Below are positions 1 to 11,001 of a stretch of 64,000 nucleotides of DNA, piece by piece. The translations under genes were made by a program, and so were the position numbers. Under the pieces are notes generated by a model. The model was not told where the DNA came from, did no database searches, and worked only from the letters and a program-made list of their open reading frames with translations. This DNA comes from Amblyomma americanum (lineage: Eukaryota; Arthropoda; Arachnida; Ixodida; Ixodidae): contig NC_135498.1 in assembly GCF_052857255.1 (NCBI RefSeq), positions 162,255,124 through 162,319,123 on the forward strand. Direction: 5' to 3'. Each line of letters begins with the position of its first letter. Positions within the stretch are counted from its first letter, which is position 1.

Positions 1-24
1 CACTACAGGATTCTAAGACAAAAA

Positions 25-310
25 ATTTCTGTAGTCTGTAGTCTTGTCGTATTTTGGGCATGTCTTGTGTAGTCTGTCTTGTCTTCTGTAGTCTGTCTTG
101 TCTTTTGTAGTCCTGTCTTCTGTAGTCTGTCTTGTCTTTTATAGTCTGTCTTTTGTAGTTTGTCCTCTCTTTTGTAGTCTGTCTTGTCTTCTGTAGTCTG
201 TCTTGTCTTCTGGAGTCTGTCTTGTCTTCTGTAGTCTGTCTTGTCTTCTGTAGTCTGTCTTGTCTTCTGTAGTTTGCCTTGTCTTCTGTAGTGTGCCTTG
301 TGTAGTGCTC
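25..310. repeat. 19-bp minisatellite
   Basis: Tandem repeat of a 19-bp unit read on the plus strand as TGTAGTCTGTCTTGTCTTC. From about 191 to 290 the copies are spaced exactly 19 bp; towards the left they degrade. Open reading frames through it are by-products of the repeat. Confidence 0.9.
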
Positions 311-339
311 ATACACTGTGTAACAGTCGTTACTGTCAC

Positions 340-1284
340 CTGTCAATTAACACAGGATTTGTGTTCTGGAGTACGCTAAACACAAAAATGCACAGCTTGT
401 TAATGGTCGCCTGTCAACACAAGCTTTGTGCATTCCAGAGTAATTCGTGCACAAAACCACTAGAATTGAAATGAAAATGATCAATATTTATTTACTGTTT
501 CGTGCTTTTTTTTCGAACTTGCTGATGCATGCTGTCCAGCGTTGTCCTGGCCGCAGGTTCCTAGATACATCGCCCATGAGCCAAGAAAAATGGTTTTTGT
601 CTTGGCTGAAAAAAAGAAAAAACAGAGATCACCGCTGCTACCTGCGCAAAAAAAAATGTGAAAGCGTTGACGCCTCCTCGACACTGGTCGCCTTTCAAAT
701 TTGGCGCCATGGTTGTTTTCTCGTTGACTTGATTGGTTATCAATTAACTCTTATTTTACCCTCACTTCATCCCAGCAACGATTTCGAGTTTTCAAATTTT
801 CCTCCATGGATCGTTCCTGCCCACTCACTGAATACTTGCCCAGTCTAATCACGCATTCATTGCCTTTCGCTTCTCAATAATTACCTAATTGCCTCTAATT
901 TATCATTCTTTTTCCTATCTCCTAGTTAAGTATAGGAAACTTATCACTGGTCACGTGATTGCTCATTTCGAGTTTTCAAACTTGGCGCCAAGCTTTGGCT
1001 TTGTCCATACTTCCAGTTTTTCAAACTTGGCACTACGCTGTAGCTCCTACTTTCAGCGTTTTCAAATTTTGCGGCACTTTTTCTCTGGCCCAGCCACTTT
1101 TTGGACATTTTTGGCTGCAAATAATTATCCAATTATGAAATTTTCTTTTCGAGCAGCATCCTCACATCATCCTCTGCCAATTACACAACCAATCATATGA
1201 CGCTATCTCTTCCGAGTTGCCCACAACTGCTGCGGACACGATCCCCGCCAACATAGCCTAGTAAACTCACTTTATTCAAAATGT
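340..1284. other. Unassigned DNA with a dispersed short motif
   Basis: No gene recognised. A motif close to TTTTCAAAYTTGGCGCC occurs about five times, near 691, 787, 968, 1016 and 1058. The last three are spaced about 44 bp apart, which suggests a decayed tandem repeat. Confidence 0.4.
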
Positions 1285-1296
1285 TGTAATACTGAA

Positions 1297-2955
1297 CAAG
1301 GCTTATGACTGGCCGAGTTGGTACTGACTCACCTTAAAACCAGCCAGAACACACAAGAAGACATGAGCTCAAGAGGCGGGACTAACAAAAATTTAATTGA
1401 AGATTTTGATTATTTGATTTGTGAGGGATTAACGTCCCAAAGCGACTCGGGCTATAAGGGACGCCGTAGTGGATGGCTCCAGAAATTTCGACCACCTGGG
1501 GTTCTTTAGCATGCACTGACAACGCACGGTTCACGGGCCTCTAAAATTTCGCCTCCATTGAAATTTGACTGGTGCGGCCAGGATCGAACCTGCGTCTTTT
1601 GGGACAGCAGCCGAGCACCATAACCACTGAGCCACTGCGGCGGCATCATTGAAGGAAAGCCGCAAAAGAAGACCCGCGAAGAGATACAAGCACACAATAA
1701 CCCAAAGCAGTGAAAGGGCGAAGTGCAATGAAAGGTCACTGGCATACTAATGAATCATCTAAAAAAGCAAATTCCTTACAGTGAAGGTTTTCCGATGGCT
1801 TAGCCACACGTGTCCTTAGCCTTACCGATGTAGTAAGCCTCAACTATCTACCGACAGATTTATCCCTTCCATAAACAACTGATGTGTCGTGGAAATTAGG
1901 CATGCAAAGAGACAGGTCATCCTTAGATTTGCATTCACAAGATTTAGCGTGCAGTGCCAGATTAGAATTTGCCTTCCCCCTATAGTGCTCAGTCAGGTGC
2001 AAATTCAGATATCTGCCCGTCTGCCCATATTAGTTGCAGCCATAAGGCAGTGGAATGCAATATACTCCATTACTTTGCAAGTGGTGAACCTTTTTTTGTG
2101 ACACTGTCCATTGTGGACAAGTACCCAGTTTTATCAAGCCTTTTTAATGGCGGTGCAAAGGCCTCCTGTCTTGCACTTCGCTGTTAAGACAACAGCAGCA
2201 TTACGCTTTCCCGCGACTTTCTTGAGACTGTGAAATACTGTGGAGGTAAGGTGTATCAGCATCATCGGAGTATCTGCTCCTTACCCTCGACCGAGTGAAA
2301 ACATACTATGACAGGTTGTTGAGATGGGCAAGTGGGAACCCAGCTGCTTGGAAACCTGCTACAAGAATGCGTCCTCAGCAGTGATGGCATGACTTATCTA
2401 AAGCTGATGTCATGCACACGATTGCACACCCATCAAGTGTTTCCATCTTTACTGACCTTAACCAGCGACAAATACACCTCTTCACCATCCTTCCCCAACG
2501 AGTGGTCCGACTCGTAGCTAAAAAGAGCCTTCCCCGATCTTTAGCTGTAGCCCCGACAAACATATTCGTCCACAAAGCGCAAGTCTGCATCAAGAAACTG
2601 CTAACGGTTCTGCTTAGACAATTCTGATGTAAAAGACAGGCCTTGACCGCATGCCTTAAGGACTCCTAAAACATCATGTGCCAACTTATCTGAGCCTTCT
2701 ATGTCCAGAAAAATTAGTCATGAACATAACGAAATGCTACTATGCCAAGGTCTTCCAAACAGGCCTCCAATGCCTTATCGACTTTAGACAAAAAAATGTT
2801 GCTGAGCAAAGGTACGACCTGCGTGTAAATACTGCCCTGCCAACTGACAAATACGAATTTGCAGTAAAAGGACAACAGCCCCAAGAAGCCAGCAACCGAA
2901 ATCACGCAATCATCTGTAAAAGCATGTTCATTGTTCACCCAGAGGTCTATCATGT
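1297..2955 (-). pseudogene. PLE family A left copy: RT C-terminus and GIY-YIG relic
   Basis: Read on the minus strand from 2953 down, an open stretch of 79 residues matches the PLE RT region around motifs B and C (GFLGLLSFY, then SWQGSIY, then AFRYVHD). In the intact family C protein the matching parts are GFLELLHFY, NWQGAAH and FRFVDDF. Downstream the frame is broken repeatedly through the linker and a GIY-YIG relic (about 1750-2250). The 3' tail is interrupted by a SINE at 1413-1644 and resumes at about 1400. The copy has no intact protein and must be inactive. Its 5' half (N-terminus and RT motif A) is absent. Confidence 0.7.
1413..1644 (-). mobile_element. tRNA-derived SINE (Ruka-like) inserted in PLE A
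   Basis: The minus strand begins at 1644 with a tRNA-like head (GCCGCCGCAGTGGCTCAGTG) and a B-box-like GGTTCGATCC. It ends near 1413 in the complement of GGGATTAACGTCCCAAAG. The same consensus recurs at 26152, 43312 and 44527. It splits the tail of the left PLE A copy, so it is younger than that element. ATTGAAG lies on both sides and may be the target-site duplication. Confidence 0.8.
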
Positions 2956-3039
2956 GACAATGAATAGTGCAGGCCCTCCATGTCGATGCTCACTGCAGAG
3001 CACCTGCCCAGGTTGCTGTCCACAAGAAACTAGAACTCC

Positions 3040-4363
3040 ACAGAACTCCACTTTTGTGAGTTGGCAAGGCGGTATTTACATCAGAAATCAGGCATATGCA
3101 GAGGGTCCCAGGTTGCACTGTTCCTCTGCGACATTCTTCTGTCCAGAGTCAAAACCGCATCAAAGCCCTGTTTGGAAGGCATCGGCATAGTAGCATTTCA
3201 TTATGTTGATAGCTACCTAATTTTTTTGCACAAGGAGGGCTCAGATAAGTTGGCACAAGATGTTTTAGAAATCTTTAGGCATGTGGTCAAAGCCTATCTT
3301 TTACGTCTGAATTTCACTAAGCATAACCATTTGTAGCTTCTTGACTTCGACCTGCGCTTTGCGGACGACCACATATGTTGGCGCCAAAGCCCAAGATCAG
3401 GAAGCCTCTTAGCTACGAGTTGAACCACTCGAGGCTGGTGAAGGACAGGTTGGCAATCACATGCATCACGACCGCTTTATGAATGTCATGCCATCACAGT
3501 GCTTAGAATGCATTCTCGGAGCAGGTTTCCAAGCCAATGGCACCTGGGTTCCCACTTGCCCATCTTGCGCACCTGTCAGAGTGTGCTTTTACTCTCTCGA
3601 GGGAACGGAACACCGTTCACATGATGCTGACATAGTTGAGCAGCACAAAAAGACGGGCTCTATACCTTACATCCACGCTATTTCGCACCATTTCAAGAAA
3701 GTTGCACCAAAATATGATGTTGTTGTTGTCTTGACCGCTAAAAGTAAGGTAGGAGCCCTTTGCTTCTTCGTTCAAACTAGGCTTGATACAACTACGGGTA
3801 ATCGTCCGCTATGCACAGCGGCAGATAAAAAATGTTCACCACTTGCAAAAGTAAAGGTTTTTTTGCATTCCACTGCCTCGTAGCTGAAACTACTATGGGC
3901 AGACAAGCAGATATCTGAATGTGCGCCTGGCTGAGAACACTTTCACTGTATAGAGAGGAAGGCGAATTTTCACCTGACACTGCACGTTCAAACTCGTGAA
4001 TGCAATCGGAGGACGACCTCTCTCTTTGCACGCCTGATTTCTGCGGCACATCAGTGGTTTTGGGAAGTGATAAATCTGTCCTGACATAGTTCAGGCTTAC
4101 TACATCAGTAAGGCTAAAAACAAGTGCCTGGCTAAACCGTCGGTGAACCTTCACTGTAAGGAATTAGTTCTTTAGATGGTTTACTAGTAAATCAGTGCCT
4201 TTCGGTTATTTTTTGCCCTCTCACTGCTTTGGGGTCTTGCATGCTTGAATCTCTTTGCAGGTCTTCTTTTGCCACTTTCCTTCAATAAAATTTCAGTTGT
4301 TAGACCAGCCTCATCTTGTGCTCATCTCTCCTCCTGTTTTGTGTCTTCCGGCTGGTTTTAAGA
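3040..4363 (+). pseudogene. PLE family A right copy: RT C-terminus and GIY-YIG relic
   Basis: Starts at TFVSWQGGIYI (about 3048), then shows relics of RT motif C (FHYVDSYLIF, where the second catalytic Asp reads Ser) and the FLD-type motif (LLDFDLRF near 3340). After a linker, 3461-3883 is open over the region IPYIHAISHHFKKVA, equivalent to IPYIHCLSHNLKKIG in the intact family C protein. The GIY-YIG part that follows is broken by several stops. The tail contains AATAAAATTTCAGTTGT (4284-4300) and ends at GGCTGGTTTTAAGA, without the terminal ~35 bp found in the left copy. Inactive. Confidence 0.7.
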
Positions 4364-4375
4364 TGTAATATTGAA

Positions 4376-4990
4376 GGCCGAAAGAAAGCCATTTTAGAGT
4401 CAAGTGCACTTATAATGGCCACAGCTATAATGAATGTTCATTTATTACAAAAAATAGTGCTTACTTCATTAATTTATGCATGAAGTATATGACACTGCAT
4501 CAAAATAAAAAAAGGACTAAGCCTCTAACCCTCATGGCCAAAGTGCAGTTACAGCAAACAAAAGGACACCATAAACATGCCCCACATGCAAAAGCTTGCA
4601 CTACAGGCCAATGCAGAAATAAGGTCAGATTACTTCCCAAACTGCATGACACTGCCACGCAAAGTAAAGATTGTGACAGGCAATAAAGGAGCAACAAAAA
4701 AGCAAACTGTAGGTAGCAGCCAATTTCATGCAGACAAGCTACAAGGTCAGGCCAACATAGATGTGGAAGAAATTTGAAAAAAAAAGCCAAAACAAGCACA
4801 TAATAATTTTTAAGGTTCTCACAGCCCTTTAAATGGCAAATACTTTTCTGAAAAAACATAACAGAAGCAGAAATTTTTTTTCGGAAATCAATTTTTTTCA
4901 TGAACTTCATTATTCTTGAAGCATGGGCGGTCATAGAGTAGTCAGATTAGTGCATGCGTTCCTAAGCAATGCCATGCTAAAAACTGTACT
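4376..4990. other. Unassigned, A-rich stretch
   Basis: Runs of A and AT-rich sequence with no recognisable domain or repeat. It lies downstream of the last proposed minus-strand exon (4994), so it may be intron or 3' flank of that gene. Confidence 0.3.
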
Positions 4991-4993
4991 TAC

Positions 4994-7900
4994 AGAAAAA
5001 GCTTGCCTTACTGAGTGAATACCACTGACCATCCACTAATTTCCCAGCCTGCTCCAGGTCCCTGGCAAAAATCACACGCAACTTGGTGGCTTGCACAACT
5101 TCCATGTGACACTTGGTCTTTAGCTGGAAAAAAATTGAGGGATCAGTGAGATATAAAATTTTACATGCATTGCTTTGTTTCAATGACCAACTAAGAAAGA
5201 AACAGCGGTTTCTGTGAGCGCAACTATTTTTTCACACAAGCTTTCCACAGTAAACCACGTTTATCGCGACCTAATTCACACTGACTTGCTGCACGGTCCC
5301 AGCACTACTGTGTATAGCTCTATGGTTTCAAATGCTTTGTTAGCTCTGAGCCCTTGGGCTTGCACTCGTTAATGCAGAAAACCTCGGGAAGGCCAACCAG
5401 AGCTTCGAGCTTTAAGCCATAGGTATTCAGAAGCTCAGTAATCTGTGGGAGAACTTTTGGCTTGGTGACACAGTAGCAAATGCTGCTCCAGCTACTTTCA
5501 CTCCATTGCAAAAAACTCGCACAGCAGAGACCTGTCCTCCATTTTGCATTGCAGAAACAATCACTGAAATTCAAAGCACGCATACTAAATGCACACCTAC
5601 CTTCCAACACAGCTTCATAATAATGGGTATAATTATTGGAATGAAATACCAGTCAGTACATGTAGTTTTCAGTTTATCCAAAAATTATAAGCAACCGACA
5701 AACAATAAACATTAAAAGAGAAATAAAATAACCAGAATTGTTTAAAAAATCGGTCAGAAGAATTATGTGACATCCACTACACTCCAGAAGAGCAAGGTTC
5801 CGGGCTAGTTGGTAATACATTTAAGGGAGGAAACAGCGCAATGAAACACGGAAACACGAAGAACGGACACACACGAGCGCTGACTCACAACTGAAATTTA
5901 TTTTGAAGAAAAGATGCTTAAATAGGAGACATGCGAGGGTGCTTAACAGGGCTGCTGCAGCGATAACCGCCAATCAGTGTGGTCGCTTCACAAAATTTCA
6001 AAAACAGCAACGAAAGAAGTAAGTGATAAAAAACGGTGTAAAGGGCCGCAAAAAGGTGGTCAGGTGACAGTAACAATAACAAGACCAATGGGGGGGGGGG
6101 GAGCATTAAAACCATGAGGGACACAGATGTGAAAATACAGGTGAAACATAAAAATGAAAGACGTACAAGCTTTAAAAGCGTGCCCAAAGAGGGGGGGGGG
6201 GAGATAAAAGCGTTAAAATCTTAAGACGCAGCGAAGGATAAAACAAGATAAAGGCACTACCAACAAAGGATCACAGAATCATTAGGCTATAGGTTGCACA
6301 AGAAAACTTAAGTGTTCATCAGGCCACCCAGAAAATTTAGCTCTTTTTCCGACAAGGAGAGGGATGCAGTGCTCACGCATTGTTCACCAGCTTGATGAAT
6401 TTGGAGGGCTTCTAGGATTTCCCTCGTCAACCTATCTCATCCTCGGCCGATAGTGGTGCAGCGATTAAAGTCAGGGGTGCAGATTCTTTCAGTGTCGTCT
6501 TCTGTGATTTTGCGCTTCTTACAGTGCTTAGCCAGGTGCCCAGAAATTGCTATACTATTTACGTTGTTTTGATGTTCTTGTAGGCGGATATTGATACACC
6601 TTCCCGTTTGACCGATGTACCTCTTCCCGCATGACACTGGGATGGAGTAAATTATTTCTAAATCACAGGGGACATGTTGATCAGAGTGTGCCACCCTACA
6701 CCCTCGGGTTTCCGGCGGGTTATTCACTTTGCAACAGAGGGCGGAAAGCTTGTTGGGAGCCGTGAAGACGACATCCACGCCGGCGCGCTGTGCGACTTTC
6801 TTTAGATGATGGCCGATGGAGTGGAGGTAGGGCATTGCCACAAAATTTCTGCGTTTATCGTTTGAAGCAGCAGGTTCGAGGTGTGGCCGGGGCTTCTTGA
6901 TCATGGAGCCGGCTACTGATACAAGCAGATGCAAAGGGTAGCCTGCTGACAGCAGGCTACCCTTTGCATCTGCTTGTATCAGTAGACAGCAGGCTACCCT
7001 TTGCATCTGCTTGTATCAGTAGCCGGCTCCATGATCAAGAAGCCCCGGCCACACCTCGGACCTGTTGCTTCAAACGATAAATGCAGAAATTTTGTGGCAA
7101 TGCCCTACCTCCACACCATCGGCCATCGTCTAAAGAAAGTCGCACAGCGCGCCGGCGTGGATGTCGTCTTCACGGCTCCCAACAAGCTTTCCGCCCTCTG
7201 TTCCAAAGTGAATAACCCGCCGGAAACCCAAGGGTGTAGGGTGGCACACTCTGATCAACATGTCCCCTGTGATTTAGAAATAATTTACTCCATCCCAGTG
7301 TCATGCGGGAAGAGGTACATCGGTCAAACGGGAAGGTGCATCAATATCCGCCTACAAGAACATCAAAACAACGTAAATAGTATAGCAATTTCTGGGCACC
7401 TGGCTAAGCACTGTAAGAAGTGCAAAATCACAGAAGACGACACTGAAAGAATCTGCACCCCTGACTTTAATCGCTGCACCACTATCGGCCGAGGACGAGA
7501 TAGGTTGACGAGGGAAATCCTAGAAGCCCTCCAAATTCATCAAGCTGGTGAACAATGCGTGAGCACTGCATCCCTCTCCTTGTCGGAAAAAGAGCTAAAT
7601 TTTCTGGGTGGCCTGATGAACACTTAAGTTTTCTTGTGCAACCTATAGCCTAATGATTCTGTGATCCCTTGTTGGTAGTGCCTTTATCTTGTTTTATCCT
7701 TCGCTGCGTCTTAAGATTTTAACGCTTTTATCTCCCCCCCCCCCTTTTTGGGCACGCTTTTAAAGCTTGTACGTCTTTCATTTTTATGTTTCACCTGTAT
7801 TTTCACATCTGTGTCCCTCATGGTTTTAATGCTCCCCCCCCCCATTGGTCTTGTTATTGTTACTGTCACCTGACCACCTTTTTGCGGCCCTTTACACCGT

Positions 7901-10900
7901 TTTTATCGCTTACTTCTTTCGTTGCTGTTTTTGAAATTTTGTGAAGCGACCACACTGATTGGCGGTTATCGCTGCAGCAGCCCTGTTAAGCACCCTCGCA
8001 TGTTTCCTATTTAAGCAGCTTTTCTTCAAAATAAATTTCAGTTGTGAGTCAGCGCTCGTGTGTGTCCGTTCTTCGTGTGTCCGTGTTTCATTGCACTGTT
8101 TCCTCCCTTAAACTACACTCCAGCAGTTCTTTGCCTTTGTGCACCTTCAAACCACACTTTCTTACAGGCACATTTGCACAGAAATTGGGTTGAACCTGAT
8201 CTTTAAGAATCTTTTTTGATGCAACAGTAGGGAGAAACCAGGTTTTACCCAAAAACGAAGCGCCCTACACATTGCATCACAAGCCTAGATGGTGCACTTG
8301 AGTCACCTCTTATGCTTATGCAAGAAACAGGAACAGAGATCTCTTGACTAAATCAAAAAAAGAGGAAGTGCAATGCATGTGTAATGCAGAGAAGATATAA
8401 GCAATACCACACTAAAACACTGGGAGGATTCCAAGAGTAGGTGAATGCATGAATGGGTGGCAATCAGATGGCTAAATGAGATTAGGAAATTTGAGGAAAA
8501 TGGGTGGTAGCATGTGGCACAGGACACAGTTACCTAAAATGAACTAGAGAACCATTGTTTTGCACTAATTTTAACAGCACATTCACATGACAGACAAAAT
8601 CACTAACTCCAGGAACAGACTGAGCATCATGCAACTCAATGTCAATCACCATTGCAAATGGCACCAGCACCGCAGACTGCACATGAGGAAAATTAGACAT
8701 ATTTTTGCTCTCAACTTTGAGCAGCAGTCAGCTGCGCTTTTAGGAGCAAAGCTCTAAAGTACGGCAACATTGGCACTTTGTTTTACTGACATGAGGGTGC
8801 TTGTGAACGTGCAAGTCCCATGTTTGTTTTCCACCAAATGTGTTAATTGCGAGGTATGTTTAACTAAAGAGGGGCATCTAACATGGGCATCAGCTCTTCA
8901 TTACTTCCCTTCTATATCCCTCCCTTATATCACGGTTCAAGTGTCCACCAAAATGTGAGACAGTTACTGTTACATTTCCTTGAATTTTCCTTCAACTAAT
9001 TTTAAATTTTTAAAGTATAAAGCTTTAAGAAGGTAGAGGTACAAACTGTGCAGTATAACCATATGCTATGGCAATAAACCAGCAATAAATCTGTGCTGAC
9101 AGCAGCTTGCCCAGTGCATTGCAAGGATGCTATATCATACAAGGATTGGTGTCATCGTGCAATGTTACATTACTGACTGACAATTTGGTCTCTGTATCAG
9201 AAATACTGGTAAACCATCATTGCAGAGCACAATGTTTTTAAAGGGATAAATGAACATATAGGTCCTTTTCGAGGACACATATGCATACCAGGCAACAGGT
9301 GTGCAATGTCAAAGCACGTTTATGTTAACAGCAGCTGCGTCAAGAGCTACATCAGCGACTATATTTTGTACAAGTCTACAGTTCCGGTAATTATAAGCTG
9401 AGGCACTGCTGTGAAGTGCATGTAGAGTTTCATGCATTTCTAAACCTAGCTGCAATCCTATATTGAAAATATTTTTCTAAATAGGCAGCTAAGATATGCA
9501 TCACTGAAAAAGAATAACTACCATGAACGGATCAGGAGGGATGACACAGCCGAAGGCAGGAAGCACGCATGGCCCAATAGATGCTGGCCGCTGGCAACTG
9601 CAAATAAATACATCAAGAGCAACAGCTGTCAGTGGCTGTAGCCATGTCATGAATGACAAGAGAGGAAATCATCTACTGCTTTAAAAACTAAACTTAGACG
9701 TAATGTAAGTAAATAAAAACCAATGGGCTAGCTCATGACAAAACAAATGAACAGATTTTATGTAATGCACCCATATACATTCTTTGAGAAGAGTCACAAT
9801 GACTGTTATAACCACACTGAAAGATGAGCTGGCTGAAATACTGCACACCAATTTGAATATAGGATCTGCAGGTTTTCATTAATTCCTATCATGGTGCCTT
9901 GCACCAATGTCTAGGTATTAAATTGAAAGCTGCAACCAGTCTGCCTTGGTTAAATGAGAAGAGAGAATTGAAAAAAGCATGCCTTCACTAGCAGGAAGCT
10001 TGATACCTCACAGCACAGCTTGGCATCATAGAAAAATTGCTAGCGCATTTAACAAATCTGCATACAATTAAAAGCTGCACAAATTTGTCGACTGGCAATG
10101 CAAGTAAAGGCAAGAGAAACAAAAAATACCAAAGAACACTCGTGAGTGCGGCGAAGGGAGGTCTGTGGGTAGGATCCCGTGCCTGGGAAGAGTTCCGAGC
10201 TCGGAGAATCGCCGGCACCACAGCTGATGGCACGCAACCAAAAATAAATAACAAAGCGAAAATAAGTAACAAAAAAACCATCGACAATGGCAAACGATTT
10301 GAATGCGGGCCGCAAAAGCGAGGGATATAGCAAAAAGGTAGAAATCCTAAATAATTGTGCAGTTGCATCTCCGACAGCTCGCAGTGCTCAGAAGGAGAGG
10401 AAGCATCAAAGTTTACAGCTCAGGAGAAGCAAGATTGATCTAACTTTGACATAACACTGCCTGAAATCCTGTTCCACTGGGGAAGCACAGACAAGTTTAC
10501 AAATGACAAGGCGATGAATGTGAACTAGCCTTTCGCATGCGATCACTGTCTCAAAATTTAGTATGACGCATATTAAGGCACAAGCACTAATCCGATGAGT
10601 ACTAACCCTGAGCAAAATAGTGCGGTGTCTGATCGCAGCTGGCCAAGCGCGAGCGCTCCGCCGCGCAGCACTTCTCGCTCATAGTCTTCTACGCAGTGCA
10701 AATCCATGCTTTTGCACCGAGTGTCGAAGCGCTAGCAAGCGAAAGCGTAACTCTGTTGTGATATCTGGTGCCATTTTTATTTACCACGGCACGCGAGTAA
10801 TAAATGCACATACAGACAATGAGAACAACACTTGTCATGCAGGATATAGGCCCTGCTTTTTTGGCGCCGCATTGTAGCTGCGGCAACCGCAGGCGGACTG

Positions 10901-11001
10901 CCTCCACTCACATCCCTATATAGCCGCATACAAATAGCGCGTGTGAATACAGATCATTAGCAAAGAAACGCAGAGCGGGACTCACCGGCCATGCGATTCA
11001 T
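4994..11001 (-). CDS. Proposed multi-exon host gene, function unknown
   Basis: Seven candidate exons on the minus strand join with matching phases and consensus AG/GT borders. They are 10986-11001 (start codon at 11001, donor GTGAGT), 10130-10223, 9522-9597, 8534-8676, 8249-8314, 5383-5563 and 4994-5123 (donor GTAAGT). The phase sequence is 1, 2, 0, 2, 2, 0, with no stop across any join, which is hard to get by chance. The fourth exon reads VLVPFAMVIDIELHD and the last reads KLRVIFARDLEQAGKLVDG. I do not recognise the family. The sixth exon is the weakest: its donor is GTTTTC, and another frame (QVSAVRVFCNGVKVAG) also looks coding there, so it may hold a frameshift or a mis-set border. The 3' end is not found. 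PLE family B sits in the intron between 5563 and 8249. Confidence 0.45.
6308..6948 (-). pseudogene. PLE family B left copy: GIY-YIG endonuclease fragment
   Basis: The minus strand encodes the C-terminal part of a PLE protein. It has the linker (FVAMPYLHSIGHHLKKVAQ) and then a GIY-YIG core (IIYSIPVSCGKRYIGQTGR) with the downstream R..EH. A single CGA-to-TGA change gives a stop at about 6435-6437, before the conserved RLTREILEA helix. The right copy reads through this position, which locates the lesion. The homology ends with TAA at 6308-6310. No RT domain is present. An apparent ATG at 7006 lies across the inversion centre and is not a natural start. Confidence 0.8.
6949..7022. repeat. 37-bp direct duplication at the inversion centre
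   Basis: The left arm ends GCCTGCTG (6941-6948) and its complement CAGCAGGC follows at 6950-6957, so the palindrome centre is at 6949. The block starting ACAGCAGGCTACCC is present twice in tandem, at 6949-6985 and 6986-7022, before the right arm continues. Confidence 0.9.
7001..7627 (+). pseudogene. PLE family B right copy: GIY-YIG endonuclease fragment
   Basis: An open reading frame of 208 codons on the plus strand, ending TAA at 7625-7627. It contains the GIY-YIG core (IIYSIPVSCGKRYIGQTGR), the R.QEH motif, paired Cys/His (KHCKKC) and the conserved RLTREILEAL helix. The domain itself looks intact. However, the RT and the N-terminus are absent because the element is 5'-truncated at the inversion junction, so no full PLE protein can be made. 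The first ATG is a chance one near the junction. Tail 7628-8111 includes two poly-C runs and a polyadenylation-like AATAAA. Confidence 0.8.
8900..9010 (+). mobile_element. Decayed SINE tail
   Basis: CACGGTTCAAGTGTCCACCA followed by a diverged match to GAGACAGATACTGCGC lines up with the 3' half of the SINE at 19794-20107 (about 20033-20075 there). The tRNA-like head is not recognisable upstream, so this is an old fragment. Confidence 0.5.

Larger units (their letters stand above)
1297..4363. mobile_element. PLE family A, inverted pair of truncated copies
   Basis: Two copies of one Penelope-like element lie head-to-head: a minus-strand copy on the left and a plus-strand copy on the right. The reverse complement of 4060-4170 matches 1740-1860 closely, and the match continues inwards on both sides. 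Both copies start inside the RT domain (TFVSWQGG/FVFVSWQG near 3055 and near 2865) and run through the linker and the remains of a GIY-YIG domain to a shared 3' tail. Only the left copy carries the last ~35 bp, 1297-1330. The pair is flanked by TGTAATACTGAA (1285-1296) and TGTAATATTGAA (4364-4375), a likely target-site duplication with one mismatch. Confidence 0.75.
5788..8111. mobile_element. PLE family B, near-identical inverted pair
   Basis: A ~1.1-kb inverted repeat. The left arm is 5820-6948 and the right arm ends at 8111. The two copies differ at only a few percent of residues, and each carries a GIY-YIG domain and the same 3' tail (AATAAATTTCAGTTGTGAGT and so on). The left copy has an extra terminal 32 bp (5788-5819) absent from the right. 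ACTACACTCCAG flanks the whole structure at 5776-5787 and 8112-8123, a perfect 12-bp target-site duplication. The RT domain is missing from both copies. The host sequence continues on both sides as a proposed intron. Confidence 0.85.

Noticed and set aside
139..339. 66-codon minus-strand frame
   Set aside because: Translation of the 19-bp minisatellite only.
4500..4934. 144-codon minus-strand ORF with many hydrophobic residues
   Set aside because: It runs over A-rich and low-complexity sequence (poly-T on the sense strand), has no motif and lies in a likely intron or flank.
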